A DNA stretch of 64,000 nt from Bifidobacteriaceae bacterium (GCA_022651005.1 JALCQD010000002.1:186001-250000), one strand, 5' to 3'; shown: positions 36,261 to 46,097, counted from the first letter of the stretch. The notes: a model not told the origin generated them from the sequence alone. Program-made: numbers and translations.

Positions 36261-39203
36261 ATGAGCACCACACCCGAATCGTCATCCGCAAAGCCCCGTC
36301 TTCTTGTTGTGGACGGGCATTCGCTCGCTTTCCGCGCCTTTTTCGCGTTGCCCGCCGACGGCTTCTCTACAAGCACGGGGCAGAACACGAATGCGGTCTA
36401 TGGCTTCATTACGATGCTGGCAGACGTGATGCGCAAGGAGAAGCCAACCCATCTCGGTGTCGCCTTTGACGTGGCGGGGGGAACTTTCCGCAACAAGATG
36501 TTGCCGCAGTACAAGGGCACGCGTGATGCTGCGCCCGAGGAGCTGCTCAGTCAGTTCCCTCTCATTCAGAAGCTGCTTGACGCTATGGAAATTACCTACA
36601 TCGTCAAGCCGGGGTACGAGGGCGACGATATCATTGCCTCTCTCGCGACGTTGGGGGAGAAGAATGATTATGAGGCGCTCGTGCTCTCCGGAGACCGCGA
36701 CGCTTTCCAGCTCATCGATGACGACATCACAGTGCTTTATCCCGGGCATCATTTCAAAGACCTCAAGCACATGACTCCGCAAGCCGTGATGGACAAGTAC
36801 AAGGTGAGTCCGCAGCAATATCCTGATCTTGCGGCATTGCGGGGCGAGACGTCAGACAATATCCCGGGAGTGCCTGGAGTTGGCGATGGCTATGCGGCCA
36901 AATGGATCAACCAGTTCGGTGGGCTTCAAGGCATCATCGACCATGCCGATGACATAGGAGGAAAGAAGGGTGCGGCGCTGCGAGAGTCCGTGGATCAGGT
37001 GCAGCTCAACCGCAAGGTGAACGCTCTGGTGCGCGATCTTGACTTGGGTGTGGATCTGAAGGATCTCGCCATCTCAAGCTTCGACGAGACCAAGCTGGAT
37101 GAGGTCATCAAAGAGCTCGAGTTCGGCAATCGCACACGCAATAACTTGCTTCGTTCTTTTACCGCGTTAGCGGGCGCCGCAAAGGGCAAAGAGGGCAGTG
37201 ACGATCCTGATTTCGGAGGCGTGCCGGCAGGTGTGTCGTCTGCGATTCCCGAAATCACACTTGATGAGGCTGTTGACGGTTCTGATGCAGCTGCCTTAGG
37301 GGAGTGGCTCACGACGCACGTTTCGTCGGCGGCACCGACACCTGACCTTGCCGCATCTATCGATGACCTTGTCATCGTCAACGATCCTACTTTGGCTACC
37401 ACGCCCAATGCTGACGAAACCCAGGATAGCCATGCCGAGACGGCGCTGACCGCGGAAGCTGCAGTGTCGAATGCTCTCGTCGTGGACTTCGAGGGTGACG
37501 ATCGCCCGGGCCGAGCGACATTGAAGGATATCGCTCTTCTTGCGCCGGACTATCATTTGGCCATTGTGCAGTGGGAGTCGGCGGGCGACGCGGCCCGCCA
37601 GCTTGTCAATGAGACGCTCGCACAGCGCTCTCTTATCCTCCACGGGTATAAGGAGGATCTCCTCATGGCCGCCGAAGCGGGGATCAGCTTGCCGCAACCA
37701 GTATTCGATACGCGTTTGGCCGCCTATCTCGCATCTCCTGATTTTCATCCTGAAACCATCGAGAAGACCGGTGAGGAGTTCCTTGACGAGGACTTCAAGC
37801 AGCAGGACAAGAAGGATGAGGATGCACAGGGTGCCTTTGACTTCGGAGGCGAAGAAGAAGAGCGCCTGCGCGAATACCGGGCCGATGTGAAGAATCGAGT
37901 TGGCATTGTCTCAGCATTGGCGAAGTCCCTGGCGCCCATGCTTGATCAACGCAGTCAGTACGGGCTCCTGCGCAATATGGAGTTGCCGGTGTCGAAGGTC
38001 CTCGCAGAAGTGGAAGAGGCAGGGGCTTTGGTAGACCGAGAACGGCTCAATGAGTCGCGCTCCAATTTCTCGAGCCAAGCCAGCCAAGCGGAAAACATCG
38101 CTCACGAGGCGGCAGGGCGCTCGGATCTCAACTTGCAGAGTCCCAAGCAGCTGCAGCAGATCCTCTTCGAGGATATGGGGTTGAAGCCCACCAAGAAGAC
38201 CAAGACGGGCTACACCACGAATGCTGCTGCCCTTCAAGAGCTTTACGTACGCTCCGTGCACAACGAGCGTGCCAACACCTTCCTGGGTGCTCTGCTGCGT
38301 TACCGGGAGACGAACAAGCTCAAGCAGATCGTACAGACGCTTATCGATGCGGTGAATCCTGACGACGGACGCATCCACACCACTTTCGAACAGACGATTG
38401 CTGCAACCGGCCGGTTGAGCTCCACCAATCCGAACCTACAGAACATTCCGAACCGCAATCTCGAAGGGCGTGAGATTCGCAGCGTCTTCGTTCCCGGAGA
38501 GGGCTTCACAGGATTGCTGAGCTCCGACTATTCACAGGTGGAACTGCGCATCATGGCGCATTTGTCTGGTGACGAGGCGCTGATCAAGGCTTTCAAGTCT
38601 GGAGCCGACTTCCACAAGTACGTGGCATCGCTGGTGTATCAGATTCCTGTGGACGAGGTCACAGGCGACCAGCGCAGCCACATCAAGGCCATGAGTTACG
38701 GGCTGGCGTATGGGTTGAGCACTTTCGGCCTGTCTCAACAGCTGAAGATCAGTCCTGCGGAGGCCGATGTTTTGCGCGACAAGTACTTCTCGACCTTTGG
38801 CAAGGTGCACGATTATCTGGAGTCGTTAGTGAGTGAGGCGCGGCGTAAAGGATACACGGAAACGATGTTTGGTCGTCGCCGCTATTTCCCGGGGTTGCGC
38901 TCGAGCGTGCGTACCGTCAAGGCTGCAGCGGAGCGTGCCGCTCTCAATGCGCCTATCCAGGGTTCGGCCGCCGATATCATGAAGATCGCCATGGTCAAGG
39001 CAGGTGAGGCGCTGGACGCCGCGGGTGTGCGCTCGCGCATCATTCTGCAGATTCACGACGAACTCGTGGTAGAGGTCGCTGCCGGCGAGGAAGAGCAGGC
39101 CACCGAGCTGGTCAAGAATGCGATGGAGCACGCAGTTGAGCTCGATGTTCCGCTTGACGTGTCAACGGGTCTGGGCAGCGACTGGCAGGCGGCGGCGCAC
39201 TGA
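36261..39203 (+). CDS. polA: DNA polymerase I
   Basis: The 980-residue repair and Okazaki-maturation polymerase has three parts. The 5'-3' exonuclease domain spans about 10-310, with LLVVDGHSLAFRAFFALP and ALVLSGDRDAFQL. A 3'-5' exonuclease-like region spans about 410-620, with DFE near 414 and YKED near 460 that could be its catalytic acids. The polymerase domain follows, with motif A SSDYSQVELRIMA, motif B KAMSYGLAYG and motif C QIHDELVVE. Motif B has Tyr where E. coli Pol I has Phe762, the actinobacterial state that lowers discrimination against dideoxynucleotides. An acidic insert (DKKDEDAQGAFDFGGEEEE) lies near 514-534. The ATG at 36261 lacks an evident Shine-Dalgarno sequence. Confidence 0.96.
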   Translation: MSTTPESSSAKPRLLVVDGHSLAFRAFFALPADGFSTSTGQNTNAVYGFITMLADVMRKEKPTHLGVAFDVAGGTFRNKMLPQYKGTRDAAPEELLSQFPLIQKLLDAMEITYIVKPGYEGDDIIASLATLGEKNDYEALVLSGDRDAFQLIDDDITVLYPGHHFKDLKHMTPQAVMDKYKVSPQQYPDLAALRGETSDNIPGVPGVGDGYAAKWINQFGGLQGIIDHADDIGGKKGAALRESVDQVQLNRKVNALVRDLDLGVDLKDLAISSFDETKLDEVIKELEFGNRTRNNLLRSFTALAGAAKGKEGSDDPDFGGVPAGVSSAIPEITLDEAVDGSDAAALGEWLTTHVSSAAPTPDLAASIDDLVIVNDPTLATTPNADETQDSHAETALTAEAAVSNALVVDFEGDDRPGRATLKDIALLAPDYHLAIVQWESAGDAARQLVNETLAQRSLILHGYKEDLLMAAEAGISLPQPVFDTRLAAYLASPDFHPETIEKTGEEFLDEDFKQQDKKDEDAQGAFDFGGEEEERLREYRADVKNRVGIVSALAKSLAPMLDQRSQYGLLRNMELPVSKVLAEVEEAGALVDRERLNESRSNFSSQASQAENIAHEAAGRSDLNLQSPKQLQQILFEDMGLKPTKKTKTGYTTNAAALQELYVRSVHNERANTFLGALLRYRETNKLKQIVQTLIDAVNPDDGRIHTTFEQTIAATGRLSSTNPNLQNIPNRNLEGREIRSVFVPGEGFTGLLSSDYSQVELRIMAHLSGDEALIKAFKSGADFHKYVASLVYQIPVDEVTGDQRSHIKAMSYGLAYGLSTFGLSQQLKISPAEADVLRDKYFSTFGKVHDYLESLVSEARRKGYTETMFGRRRYFPGLRSSVRTVKAAAERAALNAPIQGSAADIMKIAMVKAGEALDAAGVRSRIILQIHDELVVEVAAGEEEQATELVKNAMEHAVELDVPLDVSTGLGSDWQAAAH

Positions 39204-39260
39204 TGTTGATGTCTATAGTTGCGCGATCGTGAACGACGGTAGTGGAAAAGAGGAGTACTG

Positions 39261-40172
39261 ATGGTCAATCTTTCGCAAGTGGTGAGTGTCCTAGAGACCT
39301 TGTACCCGCTCAGATATGCGGAGGAGTGGGATGAACCAGGACTCATCGTGGGTGACCCTTTTGCTCCCGTCTCCAAGATTTACTGTGCCGTGGATCCCAC
39401 CGAAGGAATTGTTGACGAGGCGCTCGCGTGGGGCGCTGACTTGCTGGTGACGCATCATCCGTTGTTCTTCCGATCCGTGCATACGGTGGCGGGCTCGGGG
39501 TTTCGCGGTGCCATTGTCAACAAGCTGATTGGCGGTCATTGCGGCTTGTGGGTGGGGCACACTAACGCCGATGCTGCATATAGGGGCGTGAGCGAGGCTC
39601 TGGCGGACGCTTTGGGACTGATTGACCAAGTGCCGCTCGTCCCCATTTCCGACCCTGCAGCGAGCCATTCTGTGGGTTTGGGGCGTGTAGGCAATTTGGC
39701 GACTTCAGTATCTCTGCAAGATTTTGCACGCGCGGTGGTGAAGGTATTGCCTCCGACGCAGCGTGGGGTTGATGTTGCGGGAGATATGACGATGCCGGTT
39801 CGTCGTGTGGCTGTGCTCGGCGGATCTGGCGACTCATTATTCGACGAGGTGCGCGCCAGCGGCGCTGATGCGTATGTCACCTCAGATTTGCGGCATCATC
39901 CGGTTCTCGATGCCCGGCAGCAGGCCGTGAGGGAGGCACAGTTGAGGGGAGAGGATCCTGCGATGGCGGCTCGTCCCGCTTTCATTAATACGCCGCACTA
40001 CGCTTCTGAAAAGGTGTGGTTCCGTTATGCGCTGGAGGATATCCCCGATGCCATTATTGCGCGCTTTGGCGGCACGGAGGGCGAAGGCAGGGAGAAGGCT
40101 CGAGTGGAAATGAAGCTTTCGGCGACGAATACGGATCCGTTTAGTGCGCACTTCGGTCCGAGCGCCGAGTAA
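39261..40172 (+). CDS. NIF3-like dinuclear metal-centre protein
   Basis: The 303-residue protein is a NIF3/YqfO (DUF34) family member. The metal-binding residues appear in LLVTHHPLFFRS near residue 65 and GHTNADAA near 101; the C-terminal half holds further His and Asp residues near DVYVTSDLRHHP. The family forms hexamers and has been linked to GTP cyclohydrolase-related and metal-insertion roles, but the reaction is not settled. The ATG at 39261 follows AGAGGAGTACTG. The stop codon abuts the stop of the convergent MFS gene with no gap. It lies 57 bases behind polA. Confidence 0.88.
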   Translation: MVNLSQVVSVLETLYPLRYAEEWDEPGLIVGDPFAPVSKIYCAVDPTEGIVDEALAWGADLLVTHHPLFFRSVHTVAGSGFRGAIVNKLIGGHCGLWVGHTNADAAYRGVSEALADALGLIDQVPLVPISDPAASHSVGLGRVGNLATSVSLQDFARAVVKVLPPTQRGVDVAGDMTMPVRRVAVLGGSGDSLFDEVRASGADAYVTSDLRHHPVLDARQQAVREAQLRGEDPAMAARPAFINTPHYASEKVWFRYALEDIPDAIIARFGGTEGEGREKARVEMKLSATNTDPFSAHFGPSAE

Positions 40173-41357
40173 TTAGCGTCCGTGTTCTTTCCGATCGCGC
40201 GATATTGCCGCAGCCCCTATCGCAATAGTCACGGCCATCACGGCAGCGAATACCCACAGAGTGCCGCTCCAGCCTCCCGGCATGACGGAAGGTAACCACC
40301 CGAAGATCATGGGTCCGCTTGCCGCGATGAGATAACCGACTGCCTGGGCGAACCCGGATCGTGCAGCGACGATGTCAGGATCCCGGCTGGAGGACGTTAC
40401 CAGTGCTAACGCCTGCGTAAAAATCAAGGCAGCCGTAAACCCGAGGCAGAGGGCAGCTGTCCACATGCCAATGGTTCCGAAAGGCAGCGCCACAATACCG
40501 ATGAAATACCCCGCAGCATTGAGTGCCAAAATGATTCTCTGGTGTGGTATGAGGCTTACGAGAAGTGCCGCGGGAATGCCAATGAGTTGGAATATCGACA
40601 GCAGAAATCCCGCATTTTGTGAGCTTGCGTCGAAGTGCATAAAAATACTCGGCAGCCAGGCACTGAGACTATAGAAAATCATGGATTGCAAAGCCATGAA
40701 ACCCGCAAGAAGCCACGCATAAGAGTCCCGTAAAAGGTCTTTCAGGTGCCTTGCGGAGTGTGGGGTATCCTTGCCAACGGCGGTGGTGCGCTGTACTGCG
40801 GGAAGCGGCAGGACTACAGCGAAGATGGCGACGAATATGGCGGGAACAGCGAAAATCCTTAATGTATTTTGCCACCCGATCATGCTGGTCAATGGAATGA
40901 CTGCCGCTGTGGCAACAGCCGAGAATAGGCTCTGCGAGAGTGAGTAGTAGCTGGTGAGTTGTGTAGCGCGATCTGGGTGCAGCGTGGCAATCAAGATGGG
41001 GAGCGCCACATTGAGGCAGGCAATGGCGAGGCCTACGAGAACGGTGCCGGCAATCAGCAGCAGAGGGGTGGCGGGACGCAGGACACTGGCGATTCCGAGT
41101 GCGGCTGCCATGACGGTGAACGTCGCTTTGAGTCCGAGTGAGCGGACTATCGCTGGAGTGACGACGGCACCTGCAGCAAAACAGAGAAGAGGGAGGGTGA
41201 CCAGCAATGAGGCAAAGGTGCTGCTTGTGCCCCACGAGGCACGGATCTGTGGAAAGAGCGGCGAGACGGCGGTTACCGACATGCGCAAATTTGCGGATAC
41301 GGCAATGATAAAAAGAAGGAAAACGCTGTTGCTGATGGATGCGGTTGGCTTGTTCAT
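40173..41357 (-). CDS. MFS transporter, CynX/NimT-type
   Basis: The 394-residue protein has 12 predicted transmembrane segments and resembles the CynX/NimT (cyanate/2-nitroimidazole) branch of the major facilitator superfamily. It opens with SNSVFLLFIIAVSANLRMSVTAVSPLFPQIR. The MFS motif between helices 2 and 3 is degenerate. The substrate is unknown. The start is set at ATG 41357 because hydrophobic conservation begins there; an in-frame earlier start would add 20 residues. It ends flush against the NIF3-like gene. About 250 bases separate its start from the divergent tRNA-Pro gene. Confidence 0.82.
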   Translation of the reverse strand: MNKPTASISNSVFLLFIIAVSANLRMSVTAVSPLFPQIRASWGTSSTFASLLVTLPLLCFAAGAVVTPAIVRSLGLKATFTVMAAALGIASVLRPATPLLLIAGTVLVGLAIACLNVALPILIATLHPDRATQLTSYYSLSQSLFSAVATAAVIPLTSMIGWQNTLRIFAVPAIFVAIFAVVLPLPAVQRTTAVGKDTPHSARHLKDLLRDSYAWLLAGFMALQSMIFYSLSAWLPSIFMHFDASSQNAGFLLSIFQLIGIPAALLVSLIPHQRIILALNAAGYFIGIVALPFGTIGMWTAALCLGFTAALIFTQALALVTSSSRDPDIVAARSGFAQAVGYLIAASGPMIFGWLPSVMPGGWSGTLWVFAAVMAVTIAIGAAAISRDRKEHGR

Positions 41358-41608
41358 GATTTGACACGACTCCCTAGGCCATTTCCTGCCTAGAAGGAGG
41401 TTTCCTACTAGTAACATGACGCATTTGTCGGGTTGCGCTTACATGGAGCGGACCGAAGAATGACGCTATCGGAATTTCACAAATATGCTAGCGCCGCAAC
41501 AGGACGCTGCACAGATTGAGTGCGACGCGCGCCGGTATCTCACCAATCGTGCATACAGGGTATACTTTTTCTTTGTTGCCGGTATGACGATAATTATTTA
41601 TGGTTCAT

Positions 41609-41688
<80 letters not shown>

Positions 41689-41706
41689 ACGTTGAAATAG
41701 CAATGA

Positions 41707-41734
41707 AATAGGGGCTTCCTAGGAAGCCCCTATT
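41707..41734. terminator. Palindromic terminator between tRNA-Pro and integrase remnant
   Basis: A perfect 28-bp palindrome (AATAGGGGCTTCC/TAGGAAGCC and on) is followed by TTCGTC and preceded by GAA. It can end tRNA-Pro transcription and block read-through from the remnant. Confidence 0.75.
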
Positions 41735-41740
41735 TTCGTC

Positions 41741-41775
41741 TTAGTCATGATTAGTCATGATTAGTCATGATGAAC
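41741..41775. repeat. Three tandem copies of TTAGTCATGA at the left end of the element
   Basis: Three exact, head-to-tail copies of the 10-mer TTAGTCATGA lie at 41741-41770. The third is extended to TTAGTCATGATGAAC (41761-41775). The same 15-mer recurs at 43217-43231 near the right end. Position and repetition suggest arm-type recombinase binding sites. Confidence 0.8.
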
Positions 41776-41942
41776 TATTTTGCTTTTGACTCCAGCACTT
41801 CGGTGCGCGTCGCATCCATGACGTCGAGGACATCATCCGGTTTGTCAGGCCATAAGCTGGCGTACACGTTCAGTGTGATGGATGCATCTTTATGCCCCAG
41901 CTGGTTTTGCACGGTTTTGACATCGGCTCCTCCAGTTATTGC
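41775..41942 (-). pseudogene. Integrase C-terminal remnant (tyrosine recombinase)
   Basis: Read on the minus strand, 55 codons encode GGADVKTVQNQLGHKDASIT followed by LNVYASLW. This is the catalytic end of a phage-type tyrosine recombinase: the LGH His and the nucleophilic Tyr of NVYA are present. An in-frame TGA at 41943-41945 and loss of everything upstream (core-binding domain, the Arg and first His of the catalytic set) show that it is a truncated, inactive gene. It lies at the left end pointing toward the tRNA-Pro attachment site, the usual position for an integrase. Confidence 0.85.
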
Positions 41943-42044
41943 TCACTGTGATACTTTGGTCATATCGCATTCTAGAGAATTCAAGGTGCTGAGCCTATCG
42001 ACTGTGCTAACTCCGATTGTGTCGGAGGACTCATTTCGGAGGGT

Positions 42045-42892
42045 CTAGTTTCGGTTGTACCCATGGTTTCCTCGGGTGTCGAGGGCTCGCTTCCACCAGG
42101 ATTCTCTACCGAGGATAATTTGGTCGTCGACCCGTGAGTTGTAGTTTTCGAGCAGCGTGTATTGGAAATTGTCTTTCACGTAGTCGAAGCCTTTTCGTCG
42201 ACAATGCGCTTGAGTTCAACATCACCGCCGTGTCCGTTGTCCGAGTAGTTCTTCCAGCGCTGAAGGAGCATATCCGTCTGTGCGGTTGCTGAGCCGACGT
42301 AAAGAAGGCCGGTATTCTTATCAGTGATTACATAGACACCTTTCTGATTGGCTAGGGCATTGTGCCAATCCATGAGTTCCCCTTCGATGATCCGGTGCAT
42401 CTCTTTCCACGGTAAACATACGTTATCGTATCCGGGGAAATGGTTGTCCTCATAGATGTCAGGGAGGAGCTGAACAACCTCGATGGAGTTCATGACTGTT
42501 GAGGCGTTGACGAAAGAGTACGGTCCTTTGTGAAACTTGACGATAAGACGACCATAGAAGGGTGAGAACTGTTTCCACTCCGTTCCTTCCCATCCGACAC
42601 CGTTATAGATGCCCGTGTCCTTCGTGATAGTCTTCATGGTCGTGAAGAGCCATAGATCTGGATTCTGCGGAAGCCTGACTAAGCAGATAGCATGACCTCC
42701 GACATAAAGATTGTTATTTTTCTTGCGGTCGAGGAACCACCCGATGTTGACCTCATCGGGGTTTCTTTTGAAGATGTCAATGGGGCTTTCTGTGCTGCCT
42801 GATGGGGTGAGGCACAGTCGAATTTTTGTTTGAGAGATCTCTTCGCCAGTGAGGTTTAAGAGATCATTGAACGTCAGTGTTCTAGTTTCCAT
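42045..42892 (-). pseudogene. GIY-YIG nuclease-family gene with a frameshift
   Basis: The first frame (42892 to about 42187) encodes about 236 residues: an N-terminal region without known fold, then the GIY-YIG start KGVYVITDKNTGLLYVGSAT. After DEKA the frame reaches TGA at 42176-42178. One base over, the next frame continues FDYVKDNFQYTLLENYNS and later RESWWKRALDTR, the expected end of this nuclease family, to a TAG at 42045-42047. A one-base deletion near 42185-42192 therefore splits the gene. The putative active-site Tyr residues and Arg of the domain lie before the break, so a truncated product might fold partly. It lies inside the att-flanked remnant. Confidence 0.8.
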
Positions 42893-42898
42893 AGCCAC

Positions 42899-43346
42899 AG
42901 TCTATCTCTTAAATTTAGTTGGGGCGTCTCCTCGGACCGTTAATAATTTGGTGTGACATCTCATATACTTTTGTGAGCATTCTTGTCCATGAGACCCGAT
43001 GTCGAGTGGGAGCAAGGGCAAGATTTCCGGTACGGAAATCGCAGTAAAGGTCCTGAGCGTAGCGAAGAGCGAGCCACTGAAGGTGGCGAAGAACCGTCGG
43101 CTATGCCGGCTGACAATAACTTGGAAATCACGGAGTGATTGGAAAGCTATTGGTACCAGTTCCCTTTACGATCCTGTGTATTTCGAATCGTAATAAAAGT
43201 CAATTTCAGTCATGATTTAGTCATGATGAACGTCAGAATAGGGTGATTTTGGGTGATTTCACCTAAGCGTAAAAACCCTCTATATCCCTGTATTTCCAGT
43301 ACTTAAAGGCATATGAGTGAAGTACCATGATTTGGCTCTGATGCTT
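42899..43346. other. Non-coding remainder of the integrated element
   Basis: This stretch has no convincing gene. A 49-codon frame (42989-43138, ATG to TGA) rich in Glu, Gly and Arg could be the tail of a lost element gene. A second frame over the same bases gives a basic 64-residue product. A doubled GGGTGATTT (43241-43259) and a small palindrome GGTGATTTCACC (43252-43263) lie near the right end, together with the arm-type repeats. Confidence 0.4.
43208..43231. repeat. Right-end copies of the AGTCATGAT repeat
   Basis: AGTCATGAT at 43208-43216 is followed by TTAGTCATGATGAAC at 43217-43231. The latter is identical to the 15-mer at the left end of the element. It lies about 115 bases inside attR. 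Confidence 0.75.
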
Positions 43347-43386
<40 letters not shown>

Positions 43387-43547
43387 GGTAAATTGGGCTT
43401 AAGACTTCTAACGCTCTTGTAAATTTCTTGGGAAAGACGCCGGAGACTTTCATATATACTTACTGATTCGAATTGAGCGTCCTACATCATTTCAAGAGGA
43501 TCCTGGATTAGAATGAAGACATTCAACAAACTCAACGAGGAGTACGA

Positions 43548-46097
43548 ATGCATGGTATCTTAGAATTTTTCCACAGTACGTTTTCTCGACGATCAACGAC
43601 GGAAGTGTCAGATACAAATTCTGAAACATTAGCAAATACGGTTTCCCAGAAAGATACTGCAGACACTGCCACTCTAACCTCTCAAAGTGAACAGCCACAG
43701 AGGGCTACTAACCCAGAGACCGGAGATGAACCTTTGCCGATCTTAACGGATCTTCCCGATCCAGACCCGCGACTGGGCTTCTCGAAGTACATTGGGCTAC
43801 TGGATTCAATCATTAGCGATCCTGCAAATGGAAGCCAATATACTATAGGAATTTTTGGGCCATGGGGAAGTGGGAAAACAACACTTTTAAATGGCTTGCG
43901 AGAAAGACTTGAAAAGCATCAAAATACGAAAAGCGTAGATGATCAGGATTTAATCGTCAGTTATTTCGATGCATGGCGGTACGAAGAATATGACTCTCTT
44001 GCTCCCAATATCCTCTCATCAATTAGTGATCAAGTAGATAGACTTGCCGCGAAAGAGAAAAATGGTACATGGAAAAGCATCAAGGAGTCATTAGGCCGTA
44101 CGATTGCAGGTCTTCACTTCTCATATTCCGTGCTTGGCATCAGTATTTCGGCTGATAAATCTATATTTAAAGGAAACGATGCTGACGAGGTGGCAGAGGC
44201 ACTCGCGACTACACCGACCCCATTCGAAATTCTTCGAGAATTCAGCGAAAAGTTAGGGTATACAGATTCCCGTGCTGTTCATCCTGATGATGTCCCATTA
44301 GCAACAGTAGATTCTACTGATTCCATGAAGGTGCCGAAGAGAATTGTCATTATGATTGACGATCTTGATCGGTGCCAACCCGAAGGAGTTGTCAAAATTT
44401 TAGAGGCGATTAACACTCTAAGCGACATTCCGGGGATTATCTTCGTTCTTGGTCTTGATCATGATTACGTTGTCAAGGCAATAGAAAAGCGATATCACAG
44501 CGCTGACCTTGATGGTGAAAAGTATCTTGAGAAGATTATTCAGATTCCGTTCTTCGTTCCCTCTGCAGATTTTAGTGCGAATCGCACAAGCAGAAATAAA
44601 AGGGCTGAGAGTCCTCTTCAAGAACTTCTCGGCAAGAAATGGGAAGAAATCCTCACCTCTGTTCTGAATGATTCTCAAGTAAAACAACAAAAACAACGTC
44701 AGATAATTGAGCAGACAGTCTTGGAAATTGTCACTGGAATTCTACGATCTAATGTGAGACAAACTAAGAGATTCATCAATAATTACCTTATGTCGGTACG
44801 ACTCCTGCAAGTCGAACAGAAGAAGGTGAACCAGGAATTATTATTGAGACTTCTTGCTATTCAGGTTGCGTGGCCCACTGTATACTCCCTCATCGGGGAA
44901 TTGGCCCTCAACACTGGTGATGACATGAGTGAGAAAGAAGATACTCGCAATGGGAGCGGAAAGAATGCTGATGCCGTGGTGTCTCTCAATGACAATTCGA
45001 CAATGCGCAATCTTCTAGATTCAGTATCGATCACGTCGGAGGAATTCATTGATCTCAATGAAAATTATGATGGAAGATTTCATTTCTCTACAAATCGTGA
45101 ATTGAGAGCTTTCCAAAATTTCGTTGAGGAATCAATTATTCTCACTGCTTCTGTTGACGATATTTCTACTATCGTCACTACCGCTTCTCCTCTTTCCCTT
45201 GAAACATCAGGAATCACTTATACAGGAAAACAGGATCATACGGGATCGACGGAAGCACATAGATTAGTCGTAAAGATATACAATGCCTTAGCTGATATTA
45301 GCTTTCACGAGGGCGACGGAAATGATAAGCGACGATCGCGTGTAAAAGACGCATATTCAGAACAGGGAGTTTTCGAAACCGTTCAACTTACCCGGGACGG
45401 GGTTCATCCTGCTCAGGGGCTCAAATTCTATTCACGCGATGATGCCAATAACGGATATTACATTTCTGGGAATCTTAGTGGTTTCCCTAATGATCATTTC
45501 AGTTTCTCAGACAACAGGGGTGAGAGATTTGTGTTCAGTCCTGCTACGGATAAGGACGGGTATGTGAAATGGGACGCGGAATTCGAAGCGCGTCTGTCCG
45601 ACCTCGTCGATTTCATTAAATGGAACGAAAAGACATATCAGACCTCTTATCATGAACGAGGAGTCGAGTGGAAAGAACGGTTCCAGCAGTGGAAGACGGC
45701 TTCTCCATCGTCGTATGCAACTGAGATCTTTACCGGGAATCTCTATCAAGCTGTCAATTCTAGAATTGTTTTTGCTCTGAAGTCTCAGCCTGAAAAGTTC
45801 TTATCGCGTGAGGAAGTGAGAAGGGAATTCGCTAGTTTCGCAGAGATAAAAAATGATGGTGAAAGTTGTTTGTATGACGAGCGAGTCTTCCTTGTAGATA
45901 AGCCAATCATCGATATAACGAATGACAAAGACATAACGGCATTAATTCATTTCCTTACATACATGGCAGGAAGAGATTTCGATGTCTTACGTCGTTGGAC
46001 CCCCATCGACAAAAAGAACACAGGAAAGAATTTTGAATCGGCCCTAGAAAGCTACCGTGAGTATTTACAAAACACGGGAGCGATCGCTGTCGGATAA
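43548..46097 (+). CDS. KAP-family P-loop NTPase
   Basis: The 849-residue protein has a low-complexity N-terminus (1-60), then a KAP NTPase domain (about 75-440): Walker A GPWGSGKTTL near 104-113, the KAP motif YFDAWRYEEYDS near 141-152, Walker B VIMIDDLDRCQPEGV near 266-280 and a sensor-type NVRQTKRFINNY near 401-412. KAP proteins often carry membrane helices inserted in this domain; none is seen here, so the protein is probably soluble. The C-terminal 330 residues (about 515-849) match no family I recognise. The ATG at 43548 follows CGAGGAG. The gene is A+T-richer than its neighbours and stands alone beside a mobile-element border, a setting typical of phage-defence KAP ATPases, though the function is not shown. 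Confidence 0.85.
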   Translation: MHGILEFFHSTFSRRSTTEVSDTNSETLANTVSQKDTADTATLTSQSEQPQRATNPETGDEPLPILTDLPDPDPRLGFSKYIGLLDSIISDPANGSQYTIGIFGPWGSGKTTLLNGLRERLEKHQNTKSVDDQDLIVSYFDAWRYEEYDSLAPNILSSISDQVDRLAAKEKNGTWKSIKESLGRTIAGLHFSYSVLGISISADKSIFKGNDADEVAEALATTPTPFEILREFSEKLGYTDSRAVHPDDVPLATVDSTDSMKVPKRIVIMIDDLDRCQPEGVVKILEAINTLSDIPGIIFVLGLDHDYVVKAIEKRYHSADLDGEKYLEKIIQIPFFVPSADFSANRTSRNKRAESPLQELLGKKWEEILTSVLNDSQVKQQKQRQIIEQTVLEIVTGILRSNVRQTKRFINNYLMSVRLLQVEQKKVNQELLLRLLAIQVAWPTVYSLIGELALNTGDDMSEKEDTRNGSGKNADAVVSLNDNSTMRNLLDSVSITSEEFIDLNENYDGRFHFSTNRELRAFQNFVEESIILTASVDDISTIVTTASPLSLETSGITYTGKQDHTGSTEAHRLVVKIYNALADISFHEGDGNDKRRSRVKDAYSEQGVFETVQLTRDGVHPAQGLKFYSRDDANNGYYISGNLSGFPNDHFSFSDNRGERFVFSPATDKDGYVKWDAEFEARLSDLVDFIKWNEKTYQTSYHERGVEWKERFQQWKTASPSSYATEIFTGNLYQAVNSRIVFALKSQPEKFLSREEVRREFASFAEIKNDGESCLYDERVFLVDKPIIDITNDKDITALIHFLTYMAGRDFDVLRRWTPIDKKNTGKNFESALESYREYLQNTGAIAVG

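Noticed and set aside
41741-41770. Short tandem repeats considered as a CRISPR remnant
   Set aside because: The units are 10 bp with no spacers, and no cas gene is present. They fit recombinase arm sites better. No CRISPR array was seen anywhere in the window.
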